Origin: Streptomyces durocortorensis
Lineage (GTDB): Bacteria > Actinomycetota > Actinomycetes > Streptomycetales > Streptomycetaceae
DNA length: 64,000 nucleotides
Assembly (NCBI RefSeq): GCF_031760065.1
Contig: NZ_CP134500.1
Location: 4,588,001 to 4,652,000 of the forward strand
Direction: 5' to 3'
Shown here piece by piece: positions 25,047-34,584 of this stretch (position 1 is the first letter of the stretch; each line of letters starts with the position of its first letter). A model generated the notes under the pieces. It saw only the letters and a list, made by a program, of their open reading frames with translations. It searched no databases and was not told the origin of the DNA. A program made the position numbers and the translations under genes.

Positions 25047-25076
25047 CCGGTGGCGGTGGCGGTGGCGGTGGCGGTG
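25047..25076. repeat. GGTGGC hexamer microsatellite in 5' region of DUF5691 gene
   Basis: Nearly five copies of GGTGGC directly upstream of the ribosome site. G-rich strand could form a quadruplex, and copy number may vary. Confidence 0.75.
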
Positions 25077-25166
25077 ATTGCGTGGTGGCTGTGCGTGGGT
25101 GTCGGACGCGGGCGGCGGGTGGTACGGCTACCAGGTCGTCGTCGCTGTCGCCGGGGCGTGGCGGAG

Positions 25167-25250
25167 CCCGGCGTCAACGGCACCCGGCCTCAAGGGCACC
25201 AAGTGCCAACGACGCCCGGCGTCAACGGCACCGGGCCTGAACGGCTCCCG
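25167..25250. repeat. Two near-copies of a 33-base repeat
   Basis: The sequence beginning CCCGGCGTCAACGGCACC occurs near 25167 and again near 25216 with few changes, between the SWIM stop codon and the DUF5691 gene. Confidence 0.6.
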
Positions 25251-25253
25251 GGA

Positions 25254-26750
25254 TCAGACCAGTTGCACCAGGGCCCCTCCCGTAGCGGCACCGGACTCCG
25301 CCCCGCCCTCCGGGTCCCAGGCCGCGAACGGGTCGAAGCCGCGGTGGCCGATTTCGCCGAACACGGTGACCGGGCCGCCGCCGGACAGTGCGACGAGCTT
25401 CCACAAACCGGGCCGGTGCAGCGCGGCCGGATTGATCGGCAGGGCGGAATCCGCCTGGGAGTCCGCCAGCTGCCAGCCGTTCTTGGACGGTACGGGTATG
25501 ACCTCGCGCAGGGTGACCGGACAGGCGTCCAGCCAGGGGTCGTCCCGCAGCGCCTCCCCGTAGACGGCGGGCGCGGCGGCCGCGGTGATCCCGGGCGGGG
25601 GTGTGGCCGGGGCGGTGCCCGGCAGGGGTGCGGCCGGGGCGGTGTTTGACAGGGTCGTGGCCGGGGTGAGGGTTCCGAACTGCTGCCCCAGCTCGGCCCG
25701 GAGCCGCCCGCCGCCCGGATATGGGGTCAGCTCGGCGTCGATCGTCGCGCCCACCGGCAGCGCCTGCGCGGGGGAGCGGCCCGCCGCACCGAAGGAGAGC
25801 AGCAGCGCCGTACGGCCCGACCCCTGCCCGTACAGCCAGATCCGGCGGGCGACGATCCTGCCATCGGGGGTGTCGTACTGCGCGAGGACCAGCCAGTGGT
25901 CGCGGACCGGGGGGCCTTCGGCGGAGGACGGCAGGCCCACCCTCGTCCGTACCGTCGCGGCCAGGGCGTCCGGCAGCCGCTCCCGGCCGAGCCAGGCCGT
26001 GGCCAGCAGGTGGAGCAGGCCGCACTCCTCCAGCAACCGCACCGGCCAGCCCGGCCCGGACCCGGCGATCGCACCCAGCTCCCGTACCCGGGCAGCCAGG
26101 CCGGGGGCCTGGGCGTCGACCATGCGGGCCGCGGTCTCCTCCCACAGGGCGTAGCCCGAGCGGTCGGCCGCCGCGAGGCCGCCCCGCAGCAGGTCGGCGA
26201 GGCGCTGTTCCAGTTCCTGGGCCCCGTCGGTGATCCGGGCGGCCCGGCGCTCCGCCCGCTTCCGGGCGGCGGGCTCGGCGGGTCCCGAGTCGGCGGCCCC
26301 CGGTGCGGCTTCGTCGTTCCCGGCGGCCCGGCCCTTCGCGGCCGCGCGTATCCGGCGGCCCTCGATCCACGGGGCGGCCCAGTCGGCGGGCTCGCCCCGC
26401 TGGAACACCCCGTCGTCGGCCGCCCGGAGCAGCAGCAGCCCGAGCGCGTGCTTGCACGGGAACTTCCGACTCGGGCAACTGCACTTGTACGCAGGTCCGG
26501 TGGTGTCGACAATCGTCCGATACGGCGTGCTCCCGCTTCCCTTGCACAGCCCCCACGCCGCGCCCGCGCCGTCGAACCCCGTGCCGGACCACGGTCCGGC
26601 TGTTCCGAGCTTGGCGCCCGCCTTGCGTGAGGCGTCGTCAGGGGCCAGTGCCAGCACCTGTTCCACCGTCGGGCGCGCCACCGGTCCGTCGGTGGGTGAG
26701 GGTTCTCCCCCGTGAGATAGCAGCATGGGAACGACGGTAGGCGGCACCAC
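25254..26750 (-). CDS. SWIM zinc-finger protein
   Basis: About 498 residues. Near residue 92 the SWIM motif CSCPSRKFPCKH (CxCx6CxH) should bind zinc; SWIM domains bind DNA, RNA or proteins. The rest is helical and Ala/Arg-rich, with a C-terminal beta-rich part (WLVLAQYDTPDGRIVARRIW ... GPVTVFGEIGHRGFDPF). GTG 26750 is chosen because GGGAGGGG lies about 7 bases upstream; ATG 26726 has no ribosome site. It is divergent from the moxR gene (152-base shared promoter region). The same set of families occurs in E. coli as the yeh cluster (YehL, YehM, YehP, YehQ), from memory. Confidence 0.82.
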   Translation of the reverse strand: MVPPTVVPMLLSHGGEPSPTDGPVARPTVEQVLALAPDDASRKAGAKLGTAGPWSGTGFDGAGAAWGLCKGSGSTPYRTIVDTTGPAYKCSCPSRKFPCKHALGLLLLRAADDGVFQRGEPADWAAPWIEGRRIRAAAKGRAAGNDEAAPGAADSGPAEPAARKRAERRAARITDGAQELEQRLADLLRGGLAAADRSGYALWEETAARMVDAQAPGLAARVRELGAIAGSGPGWPVRLLEECGLLHLLATAWLGRERLPDALAATVRTRVGLPSSAEGPPVRDHWLVLAQYDTPDGRIVARRIWLYGQGSGRTALLLSFGAAGRSPAQALPVGATIDAELTPYPGGGRLRAELGQQFGTLTPATTLSNTAPAAPLPGTAPATPPPGITAAAAPAVYGEALRDDPWLDACPVTLREVIPVPSKNGWQLADSQADSALPINPAALHRPGLWKLVALSGGGPVTVFGEIGHRGFDPFAAWDPEGGAESGAATGGALVQLV

Positions 26751-26902
26751 TGACAGTCCCCTCCCGCCTGTTCTCCCGCCCGCACTCCGACCTGCCCTTC
26801 GCGCTGCCGCTGCGCGGGACATGACCGCAGGTCAGGGCTGGCTGTCAGTGGCATGGTGCACGGTGGGAACCACATCAGGTCGACCGATCTGGAGGGGGAA
26901 CC

Positions 26903-28027
26903 ATGACCATGCCCACAACCACTGCGTCCGTCGCGCCGGAGGCCGGCGGCGAGGCCCTGCGTCCGCACGCCGAGGACGCCTTCGCCGGCGAGCTGAAGGC
27001 GCTGGCCGCCGCAGACGACCGTCCCAGGCCCGCCCGCTGGAAGCTCTCACCCTGGGCCGTCGCCACCTATCTGCAGGGCGGGACGCTCCCCGACGGGACG
27101 GTGATCACGCCGAAGTACGTGGGGCCCCGGCGGCTCGTCGAGGTCGCCGTGACCACGCTCGCCACGGACCGCGCACTGCTGCTGCTCGGAGTTCCGGGGA
27201 CGGCCAAGACCTGGGTGTCCGAGCATCTGGCCGCCGCCGTCAGCGGTGACTCGACGCTCCTGGTGCAGGGCACCGCGGGGACCCCCGAGGAAGCCGTCCG
27301 CTACGGGTGGAACTACGCCCAGTTGCTCGCCCACGGCCCCAGCCGCGACGCGCTGGTGCCGAGCCCGCTTATGCGGGCCATGTCCGAGGGCATGACCGCC
27401 CGGGTCGAGGAGCTGACCCGCATCCCCGCCGACGTACAGGACTCGCTGATCACGATCCTGTCGGAGAAGACCCTGCCCGTCCCCGAGCTGGGACAGGAGA
27501 TCCAGGCCGTCCGCGGATTCAACCTCATCGCCACTGCCAACGACCGGGACCGCGGCGTCAACGAGCTGTCCAGCGCGCTGCGCCGCCGGTTCAACACCGT
27601 CGTCCTGCCGCTGCCCGCCACCCCGGATGCCGAGGTCGACATCGTGTCCCGGCGCGTCGACCAGATCGGCCGCTCGCTCGACCTGCCCGCGGCGCCGGAG
27701 GGACTGGCCGAGATCCGGCGTGTGGTCACGGTCTTCCGTGAGCTGCGCGACGGGGTGACCACCGACGGGCGTACCAAACTGAAGTCCCCCTCCGGCACGC
27801 TTTCCACGGCCGAGGCGATCTCTGTCGTCACGAACGGCCTCGCCCTCGCCGCCCACTTCGGCGACGGCATCCTGCGTCCCGGCGATGTCGCGGCGGGCAT
27901 CCTCGGCGCCGTCGTCCGGGACCCGGCGGCGGACCGCGTGGTCTGGCAGGAGTATCTGGAGACCGTGGTCCGCGAGCGGGACGGCTGGAAGGACTTCTAC
28001 CGCGCCTGCCGCGAGGTATCCGCATGA
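26903..28027 (+). CDS. MoxR-family AAA+ ATPase
   Basis: 374 residues. Walker A GVPGTAKT (about 99-106), Walker B/sensor region (RIPADVQDSLITILSE), sensor NLIATANDRD and Arg finger in SSALRRRFNTVVLP are visible. MoxR ATPases act as chaperones that load metals or remodel partners together with VWA proteins. Strong ribosome site GGAGGGGG. It is the first gene of a three-gene operon: it overlaps DUF5682 by 4 bases, and DUF5682 overlaps VWA by 4. Likely drives remodelling of an unknown target. Confidence 0.92.
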   Translation: MTMPTTTASVAPEAGGEALRPHAEDAFAGELKALAAADDRPRPARWKLSPWAVATYLQGGTLPDGTVITPKYVGPRRLVEVAVTTLATDRALLLLGVPGTAKTWVSEHLAAAVSGDSTLLVQGTAGTPEEAVRYGWNYAQLLAHGPSRDALVPSPLMRAMSEGMTARVEELTRIPADVQDSLITILSEKTLPVPELGQEIQAVRGFNLIATANDRDRGVNELSSALRRRFNTVVLPLPATPDAEVDIVSRRVDQIGRSLDLPAAPEGLAEIRRVVTVFRELRDGVTTDGRTKLKSPSGTLSTAEAISVVTNGLALAAHFGDGILRPGDVAAGILGAVVRDPAADRVVWQEYLETVVRERDGWKDFYRACREVSA

Positions 28028-30390
28028 CGAGCGCGGTGGGGAGAGGGGCGCTCGCGGGGGCCGGGCCGTGGGTGCTCGGGGTGCGGCATCACGGTCCCGG
28101 GTCGGCCCGTGCTGTTCTCGCGGCGCTCGCGGCGGCCCGTCCGTCCGCGGTCCTTATCGAGGGGCCGCCCGAGGGCGACGCGCTGCTGCCGCTCGCCGCC
28201 GATCCGCAGATGCGTCCGCCCGTCGCGCTGCTCGCGCACGCGGTGGACGATCCGGGGCGGGCCTCCTTCTGGCCGATGGCCGCGTTCTCACCCGAATGGG
28301 TGGCGATCCGCTGGGCCCTCGACCACGACGTCCCGGTGCGCTTCATCGACCTTGCGGCCGCCCACTCCCTGGCGCTGAAGGCGGCCACGCCGGAGGCGGA
28401 AGAGGTCACGCCGGTCATCGACCCGATCCGCGTGCTCGCCGAGACTGCCGGATACGACGACCCCGAGCGCTGGTGGGAGGACGTCGTCGAGCACCGCTCA
28501 CCGGGCCCGAGCACCGACTCCAGCACGAGCACCAGCAGTGGCGCCAGCAAGGGCAGCGACGCGGATGACGCGCTCGCTCCGTTCGTCGCGCTGGCGGAGG
28601 CCATGACGGCACTGCGCGAGGCGTACGGGGACGGCGGGCAGCCCCGGGACGCCGTGCGCGAGGCGTACATGCGTATCCAACTGCGAGTTGCACGTAAGGA
28701 GTTCGGGGACGCCGTCGCGGTCGTCTGTGGTGCCTGGCATGTTCCCGCGCTCGCTGCGCGGACCACCCTCGCCGCAGACCGCGCCCTGCTCAAAGGGCTT
28801 CCGAAGGTCAAGACCGAGCTGACCTGGGTCCCCTGGACTCACCGCAGGCTCGCCCGGCACAGCGGATACGGGGCAGGGATCGACGCACCCGGCTGGTACG
28901 GCCACCTCTTCGACGCGGCCGACCGCCCGGTCGAACGGTGGATGACCAAGGCCGCCCGACTGCTGCGCGCGGAGGACCGGCCCGTCTCCACCGCCCATGT
29001 CATCGAGGCCGTCCGGCTCGCCGAGACCCTCGCCGCCCTGCGCGGCCGCCCGCTGGCCGGACTGGGCGAGACGACCGACGCGGTACGGGCTGTGATGTGC
29101 GAGGGCTCCGACATCCCGCTCGCACTCGTCCAGGACCGGCTGATCGTCGGCGAGACCCTCGGCGAGGTGCCCGACACCGCCCCGGCCGTCCCGCTGCAAC
29201 GGGACCTGACCCGCAGCCAGCGCACCCTGCGGCTCAAGCCCGAACCGCAGGAGCGCGAACTGGACCTCGACCTGCGCAAGGAGACCGATGCCGCCCGCAG
29301 CCGGCTCCTGCACCGGCTGCGCCTTCTCGACGTCGGCTGGGGCGACCCGGTCGTGGGGCGGGGGAGCACCGGCACCTTCCGGGAGAGCTGGCGGCTCCGA
29401 TGGGAACCGGAGCTCCACATCCGGGTCGCGGAGGCCGGGGTGTGGGGCACCACCGTTCGCACCGCCGCGACCGCGAAGGCCGAGTGGCAGGCCGTCGAGG
29501 CGACCGCCCTGGCCGACGTCACCGCCCTTGCCGAGCACTGCCTCCTGGCCGAACTGCCCGACGCGCTGCCCGTCGTGATGAAGGCTCTCGCCGACCGCGC
29601 CGCACTCGACGCGGATGTCGGCCACCTCGCGGACGCGCTGCCCGCCCTGGCCCGCTCCCTGCGGTACGGGGACGTGCGCGCCACGGACACGGCGGCGCTC
29701 GCCGAGGTCGCCGCCGGTCTCGCCGAGCGCGTCTGCGTCGGGCTGCCGCCCGCCTGCACCGGCCTCGACGCGGACGGGGCGGAGGCGCTGTGCCGCCAGG
29801 TGGAGGCCGTGCACGGCGCGATCGGGCTGCTGCTCGCAGGGGCGGCGCCCGCCCCGGGACTGCGGGAGCGCTGGGACGCAGTGCTGCACAAGCTGGCGGG
29901 CCGCGACACGGTCGCCGGGGTCATCCGGGGCCGGTCCGCCCGGCTGCTCCTGGACGAGGGGCGGCTCGCGGAGGACGAGGCGGCACGGCTGATGGGCCTG
30001 GCGCTCTCGCCCGGCACCCCGCCCGCCGACGCCGCTGCCTGGATCGAGGGGTTCGTCGGCGGCGCGTCGGGCGGCGGCATGCTGCTGGTCCACGACGAGC
30101 GGCTGCTCGGCCTCATGGACACCTGGCTGACCCGTGTGCCCGCCGACATGTTCACCGATGTGCTGCCGCTGCTGCGTCGTACGTTCTCCGCCTATGAACC
30201 GGGCGTACGCCGCACCCTGGGCGAGCTGGTCCGGCGCGGGCCCGTCCCCGGGAGCGCCCACCGGGACGGCGTCGACCGGGCGCCCGCAGGGTTCGGCCCC
30301 GGGATCGACCGGGCCAGGGCCGATGCGGTGGAGCCGGTGCTGAGTCTGCTGCTGGGCCGGCACTCCGAGCCGACGGGAGCGGCCGGATGA
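28024..30390 (+). CDS. DUF5682-family protein
   Basis: 788 residues, translationally coupled to the MoxR ATPase (ATGA). Starts with WVLGVRHHGPGSARAVLAAL, the hallmark N-terminus of DUF5682, with His-His. An alpha/beta domain follows (PSAVLIEGPPEGDALLPL ... FIDLAAAHS), then long helical regions with a small Ser/Thr linker near 165-180. No catalytic motif can be named; the N-terminal domain resembles TraB-type or hydrolase folds only loosely. The third gene overlaps its end by 4 bases. Always associated with MoxR, VWA, SWIM and DUF5691 proteins. Confidence 0.85.
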   Translation: MTSAVGRGALAGAGPWVLGVRHHGPGSARAVLAALAAARPSAVLIEGPPEGDALLPLAADPQMRPPVALLAHAVDDPGRASFWPMAAFSPEWVAIRWALDHDVPVRFIDLAAAHSLALKAATPEAEEVTPVIDPIRVLAETAGYDDPERWWEDVVEHRSPGPSTDSSTSTSSGASKGSDADDALAPFVALAEAMTALREAYGDGGQPRDAVREAYMRIQLRVARKEFGDAVAVVCGAWHVPALAARTTLAADRALLKGLPKVKTELTWVPWTHRRLARHSGYGAGIDAPGWYGHLFDAADRPVERWMTKAARLLRAEDRPVSTAHVIEAVRLAETLAALRGRPLAGLGETTDAVRAVMCEGSDIPLALVQDRLIVGETLGEVPDTAPAVPLQRDLTRSQRTLRLKPEPQERELDLDLRKETDAARSRLLHRLRLLDVGWGDPVVGRGSTGTFRESWRLRWEPELHIRVAEAGVWGTTVRTAATAKAEWQAVEATALADVTALAEHCLLAELPDALPVVMKALADRAALDADVGHLADALPALARSLRYGDVRATDTAALAEVAAGLAERVCVGLPPACTGLDADGAEALCRQVEAVHGAIGLLLAGAAPAPGLRERWDAVLHKLAGRDTVAGVIRGRSARLLLDEGRLAEDEAARLMGLALSPGTPPADAAAWIEGFVGGASGGGMLLVHDERLLGLMDTWLTRVPADMFTDVLPLLRRTFSAYEPGVRRTLGELVRRGPVPGSAHRDGVDRAPAGFGPGIDRARADAVEPVLSLLLGRHSEPTGAAG

Positions 30391-31778
30391 CGACAACCAC
30401 CAGGGTAGGGGCGAGCGCGGCGATCGGGACGAGCACGGGGGTCAGGACGAACGCGGAGATCGGGACGAACGCGGAGATCGGGACCAGCACGGGGGTCGGG
30501 ACGGACGCGGCCATCGGGACGACCACGACCACCAAGGTGAAGGAACGGGCGGAGGAGACGGTGGACAGGACGACTCCGGGCGCACGGCACCCGGACGACG
30601 GCGAACGGCTGCGGCGCTGGCGGTTGGTGCTCGGGGCGGACAGTACCGACAGCACCGGCCGCGCCCTCAGCGGCCAGGACGCCGCGATGGACAGTGCGTT
30701 GAACGCGCTCTACGGCGAGGGCGCCGGGAAGAAGCAGGGAGGCCGGGGCGGCGGCCGTTCGGCGGGGCTCGGCGCGTCGGCCCCCTCCGTCGCCCGCTGG
30801 CTCGGCGACATCCGGACGTACTTCCCCAGCTCCGTGGTCCAGGTCATGCAGCGCGACGCGATCGACCGGCTCGGCCTGGCGGCGCTGCTGCTGGAGCCGG
30901 AGATGCTGGAGGCGGTCGAGGCGGACGTCCATCTCGTCGGCACCCTGCTCTCCCTCAACAAGGCCATGCCCGAGACGACGAAGGAGACCGCACGGGCCGT
31001 CGTCCGCAAGGTCGTCGAGGACCTGGAGAAGCGCCTGGAACACCGCACCCGGGCCGCCCTGACCGGGGCCTTGGACCGCTCGGCGCGGATCAGCCGGCCG
31101 CGCCACCGCGACATCGACTGGGACCGTACGATCCGGGCCAACCTGAAGAACTATCTGACGATCCCGGGACCGGACGGCACGGCGGCGACGGGCACGGTCG
31201 TGCCGGAGCGCCTCATCGGCTACGGACGTGCCTCCAGGGCCGTCAAGAAGGACATCGTCCTGTGCATCGACCAGTCGGGCTCGATGGCCGCCTCCGTCGT
31301 CTACGCCTCCGTGTTCGGCGCGGTGCTCGCCTCCATGCGCAGCCTCGCCACCCGGCTCGTCGTCTTCGACACGGCGGTCGTCGACCTCACGGACCAGCTC
31401 GACGACCCGGTGGACGTCCTCTTCGGTACCCAGCTCGGCGGTGGCACCGACATCAACCGGGCGCTCGCCTACTGCCAGTCGAAGATCACCCGCCCCGCGG
31501 ACACCGTCGTCGTCCTCATCAGCGACCTCTACGAAGGCGGTATCCGCGACGAGATGCTCAAGCGGGTCGCGGCGATGAAGGCCTCCGGCGTGCAGTTCGT
31601 GACGCTGCTCGCGCTCTCCGACGAGGGGGCGCCCGCGTACGACCACGAGCACGCGGCGGCGCTCGGGGTGCTGGGCGCACCCGCGTTCGCCTGTACGCCG
31701 GATCTCTTCCCGGACGTCATGGCGGCGGCGATCGAGAAGAGGCCCCTGCCCATACCGGACAAGGAGACCCAAGAGTAA
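30387..31778 (+). CDS. VWA-domain protein, partner of MoxR
   Basis: 463 residues. A helical N-terminal half precedes a von Willebrand A domain with an intact metal site: DQSGSM (DxSxS), Thr in GGGTDINRA and Asp in LISDLYEGG. Start at 30387 overlaps the DUF5682 stop as ATGA. The first 50 residues are encoded by an 18-base minisatellite (TSTGVRTNAEIGTNAEIGT) and may not be native: a GTG at 30561 with GGAGGAG just upstream is an in-frame alternative. CoxE-like MoxR-VWA pairs act as chaperones or in conflict systems. Last gene of its operon. Confidence 0.88.
   Translation: MTTTTRVGASAAIGTSTGVRTNAEIGTNAEIGTSTGVGTDAAIGTTTTTKVKERAEETVDRTTPGARHPDDGERLRRWRLVLGADSTDSTGRALSGQDAAMDSALNALYGEGAGKKQGGRGGGRSAGLGASAPSVARWLGDIRTYFPSSVVQVMQRDAIDRLGLAALLLEPEMLEAVEADVHLVGTLLSLNKAMPETTKETARAVVRKVVEDLEKRLEHRTRAALTGALDRSARISRPRHRDIDWDRTIRANLKNYLTIPGPDGTAATGTVVPERLIGYGRASRAVKKDIVLCIDQSGSMAASVVYASVFGAVLASMRSLATRLVVFDTAVVDLTDQLDDPVDVLFGTQLGGGTDINRALAYCQSKITRPADTVVVLISDLYEGGIRDEMLKRVAAMKASGVQFVTLLALSDEGAPAYDHEHAAALGVLGAPAFACTPDLFPDVMAAAIEKRPLPIPDKETQE
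30415..30530. repeat. 18-base minisatellite within the VWA N-terminus
   Basis: Units of the type GCGGAGATCGGGACGAAC repeat with drift about six times. They keep the frame and would code for alternating AxIGTx and TGVxTx hexapeptides. Confidence 0.75.
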
Positions 31779-32009
31779 CCAGGGGCTTGCGTGCCCCCAC
31801 GGGCTCCTGCAAGCGTCGATCCGTCGCCACGGAGGGCGGCATTCCGCTGCTCCGGGGCCCGCTGCCCTCGACCACCGTTCTTTGCCCCACTGTCCTTTGT
31901 CTCACCGTCCATCGTCGAAGGATCTGGCATGCCCATGCTCAAGAATGCGCCGCACCACCGATCCACTCGACTCGCCTGCCCCTCCTCGCCCCTCCCGCCC
32001 CTCGCGGGT

Positions 32010-32046
32010 CTTCCGGCTCCCGGCGTCACCACCCGGGAGCCGGAAG
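32010..32046 (+). terminator. 14-bp hairpin
   Basis: CTTCCGGCTCCCGG (32010-32023) and CCGGGAGCCGGAAG (32033-32046) pair perfectly. It is 231 bases after the VWA stop and is the first strong stem there, so it is a candidate terminator. Confidence 0.5.
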
Positions 32047-32192
32047 GCTCAGGCAGATCCCATGCGGGGCATCACGCGAGGTCCCGGGCGAGATCCCGGG
32101 CAAGGTCTCCGGCAGGGTTCCGGACAGGGGCCGGATGACAGCCCTGGCCGGAACCCGAGCAGCCCGGCGGTGTCACGCGCCCCGGCACCCTC

Positions 32193-32208
32193 TGTGACCG
32201 TTATCACC
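32193..32208. promoter_or_regulatory. Crp-like binding site upstream of sucCD
   Basis: TGTGA-CCGTTA-TCACC matches the TGTGA-N6-TCACA consensus at 9 of 10 arm positions and sits about 180 bases before sucC. Confidence 0.45.
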
Positions 32209-32386
32209 GCTCAGGTGTGATCTGCGATTTAGGGTCACGCCGAGCGCGGGGATAACCTGCCGGATGGACATGCCGCGTACTCGGACACCGTGTGCGCCTC
32301 CCTAGTGACAGAGCAGTCACGTTGCCCTTCGCGGCACGCCCACGCAGAAGAACGAACCGCGATACCACTAAAAGGGACGGACGCGC

Positions 32387-33568
32387 GTGGACCTGTTCGA
32401 GTACCAGGCGAGGGACCTCTTCGCCAAGCACGGTGTACCGGTGCTGGCCGGTGAAGTCATCGACACGCCTGAGGCAGCCCGCGAGGCGACCGAGAAGCTG
32501 GGCGGCAAGTCTGTCGTCAAGGCGCAGGTGAAGGTCGGCGGCCGCGGCAAGGCCGGCGGTGTCAAGCTGGCCGCCGACGCCGACGAGGCGGTCGCCCGGG
32601 CGACCGACATTCTCGGCATGGACATCAAGGGCCACACGGTCCACAAGGTGATGATCGCCGAGCTGTCCCCGGAGATCGAGGCGGAGTACTACGTCTCGTA
32701 CCTCCTCGACCGCACCAACCGCACCTTCCTGGCCATGGCCTCGGTGCAGGGCGGCATGGACATCGAGGAGGTCGCGGAGAAGACCCCCGAGGCCCTCGCG
32801 AAGGTCCCGGTCGACTCCAACTCCGGCGTCGACATCGTCAAGGCCCGCGAGATCGTGGCCCAGGCGAAGTTCCCGGCCGACGTGGCCGAGGGTGTCGCCG
32901 AGGCCATGGTGACCCTGTGGGAGACCTTCGTCGCCGAGGACGCCCTCCTCGTCGAGGTCAATCCGCTGGTGAAGACCAAGGACGGCCGCATCCTGGCGCT
33001 GGACGGCAAGGTCTCGCTCGACGAGAACGCCGACTTCCGCCAGCCGGGCCACGAGGCTCTTGAGGACAAGGACGCAGCCAACCCGCTTGAGGCTGCCGCC
33101 AAGGCCAAGAACCTCAACTACGTCAAGCTCGACGGCGAGGTCGGCATCATCGGTAACGGTGCCGGTCTGGTCATGTCGACCCTGGACGTCGTCGCGTACG
33201 CCGGCGAGAACCACGGCAACGTGAAGCCCGCCAACTTCCTCGACATCGGTGGCGGCGCCTCCGCCGAGGTCATGGCGAACGGCCTGGAGATCATCCTCGG
33301 CGACTCGGACGTCAAGTCCGTCTTCGTCAACGTCTTCGGTGGCATCACCGCCTGCGACGAGGTCGCCAACGGCATCGTGCAGGCGCTCGCGCTGCTTGAG
33401 TCCAAGGGCGAGAAGGTCGAGAAGCCGCTGGTCGTGCGTCTCGACGGCAACAACGCGGAGCTGGGTCGCAAGATCCTTTCCGACGCCAACCACCCGCTCG
33501 TGCAGCGCGTGGACACCATGGACGGCGCGGCCGACAAGGCCGCCGAGCTCGCCGCGGCTGCGAAGTAA
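32387..33568 (+). CDS. sucC: Succinyl-CoA synthetase (ADP-forming), beta subunit
   Basis: 393 residues. An ATP-grasp protein with [20 protein letters not shown] at its N-terminus, the [18 protein letters not shown] nucleotide loop, and the C-terminal CoA-ligase domain ([27 protein letters not shown]). With SucD it converts succinyl-CoA, ADP and phosphate to succinate, ATP and CoA in the citric acid cycle. GTG start with AAAAGGGA upstream. Followed after 21 bases by sucD, so one operon ending in the 21-bp hairpin at 34507. Confidence 0.97.
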   Translation: MDLFEYQARDLFAKHGVPVLAGEVIDTPEAAREATEKLGGKSVVKAQVKVGGRGKAGGVKLAADADEAVARATDILGMDIKGHTVHKVMIAELSPEIEAEYYVSYLLDRTNRTFLAMASVQGGMDIEEVAEKTPEALAKVPVDSNSGVDIVKAREIVAQAKFPADVAEGVAEAMVTLWETFVAEDALLVEVNPLVKTKDGRILALDGKVSLDENADFRQPGHEALEDKDAANPLEAAAKAKNLNYVKLDGEVGIIGNGAGLVMSTLDVVAYAGENHGNVKPANFLDIGGGASAEVMANGLEIILGDSDVKSVFVNVFGGITACDEVANGIVQALALLESKGEKVEKPLVVRLDGNNAELGRKILSDANHPLVQRVDTMDGAADKAAELAAAAK

Positions 33569-33589
33569 GGAAGAGGGACTCAGACCACC

Positions 33590-34474
33590 ATGGCTATCTT
33601 CCTCACCAAGGACAGCAAGGTCATCGTCCAGGGGATGACCGGCGCCACCGGCATGAAGCACACCAAGCTCATGCTGGCCGACGGCACCAACATCGTCGGC
33701 GGCGTGAACCCGCGCAAGGCCGGCACCTCCGTCGACTTCGACGGCACCGAGGTCCCGGTCTTCGGTTCCGTCAAGGAAGCGATGGAGAAGACGGGCGCGA
33801 ACGTGTCCGTCCTCTTCGTGCCGCCGGCGTTCTCCAAGGCCGCCGTCGTCGAGGCGATCGACGCCGAGATCCCGCTCGCGGTCGTCATCACCGAGGGCAT
33901 CGCCGTTCACGACTCCGCCGCCTTCTGGGCGTACGCGGGCGAGAAGGGCAACAAGACCCGGATCATCGGCCCGAACTGCCCGGGTCTCATCACCCCCGGC
34001 CAGTCCAACGCCGGCATCATCCCGGGCGACATCACCAAGCCCGGCCGCATCGGTCTCGTGTCCAAGTCCGGCACGCTGACCTACCAGATGATGTACGAGC
34101 TCCGTGACATCGGCTTCTCCTCCGCCGTCGGCATCGGTGGCGACCCGATCATCGGTACGACGCACATCGACGCCCTCGCGGCGTTCGAGGCGGACCCGGA
34201 GACCGACCTCATCGTGATGATCGGCGAGATCGGCGGCGACGCCGAGGAGCGTGCCGCCGACTTCATCGCGAAGAACGTCACGAAGCCGGTCGTCGGCTAC
34301 GTCGCGGGCTTCACCGCCCCGGAGGGCAAGACCATGGGCCACGCGGGCGCCATCGTCTCCGGCTCCTCGGGCACCGCGCAGGCGAAGAAGGAGGCCCTTG
34401 AGGCCGCCGGCGTCAAGGTCGGCAAGACGCCGACCGAGACCGCCAAGCTGGCGCGCGAGATCCTCGGCGCCTGA
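33590..34474 (+). CDS. sucD: Succinyl-CoA synthetase, alpha subunit
   Basis: 294 residues. The CoA-binding Rossmann domain begins with [18 protein letters not shown], the ligase domain carries [20 protein letters not shown], and the phosphorylated active-site residue is His251 in [12 protein letters not shown]. It forms the catalytic complex with SucC. ATG has GGAAGAGGGA upstream. Full family length. Codon use is strongly biased, as expected for a highly expressed enzyme. Confidence 0.97.
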   Translation: MAIFLTKDSKVIVQGMTGATGMKHTKLMLADGTNIVGGVNPRKAGTSVDFDGTEVPVFGSVKEAMEKTGANVSVLFVPPAFSKAAVVEAIDAEIPLAVVITEGIAVHDSAAFWAYAGEKGNKTRIIGPNCPGLITPGQSNAGIIPGDITKPGRIGLVSKSGTLTYQMMYELRDIGFSSAVGIGGDPIIGTTHIDALAAFEADPETDLIVMIGEIGGDAEERAADFIAKNVTKPVVGYVAGFTAPEGKTMGHAGAIVSGSSGTAQAKKEALEAAGVKVGKTPTETAKLAREILGA

Positions 34475-34506
34475 CTCAGGCGGCTGAGGCATCACAGCCA
34501 CGCGTG

Positions 34507-34561
34507 AACGGCGCGGGCCCGCACCCCCTTTTCTCCACCAGGGGTGCGGGCCCGCGCCGTT
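34507..34561 (+). terminator. Terminator after sucCD
   Basis: A perfect 21-bp stem (34507-34527 with 34541-34561) around a 13-base loop containing CTTTTCT. It lies 32 bases after the sucD stop and also faces the minus-strand gene that ends at 34585. Confidence 0.85.
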
Positions 34562-34584
34562 CGCGTACACAGCTGTCGCACGGC

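Larger units (their letters stand above)
31779..32386. other. 608-base intergenic region upstream of sucC
   Basis: Holds a 14-bp hairpin (32010-32046), degenerate CCCGGGC repeats (32085-32130), a Crp-like site (32193-32208), a possible sucC promoter and a 5-bp inverted repeat GTGAC-N6-GTCAC (32305-32320). No credible gene. Confidence 0.6.

Noticed and set aside
31791..32220. Small open frames between VWA and sucC
   Set aside because: Low-complexity products (Arg/Ser/Pro) without a ribosome site; the region is better explained as intergenic.
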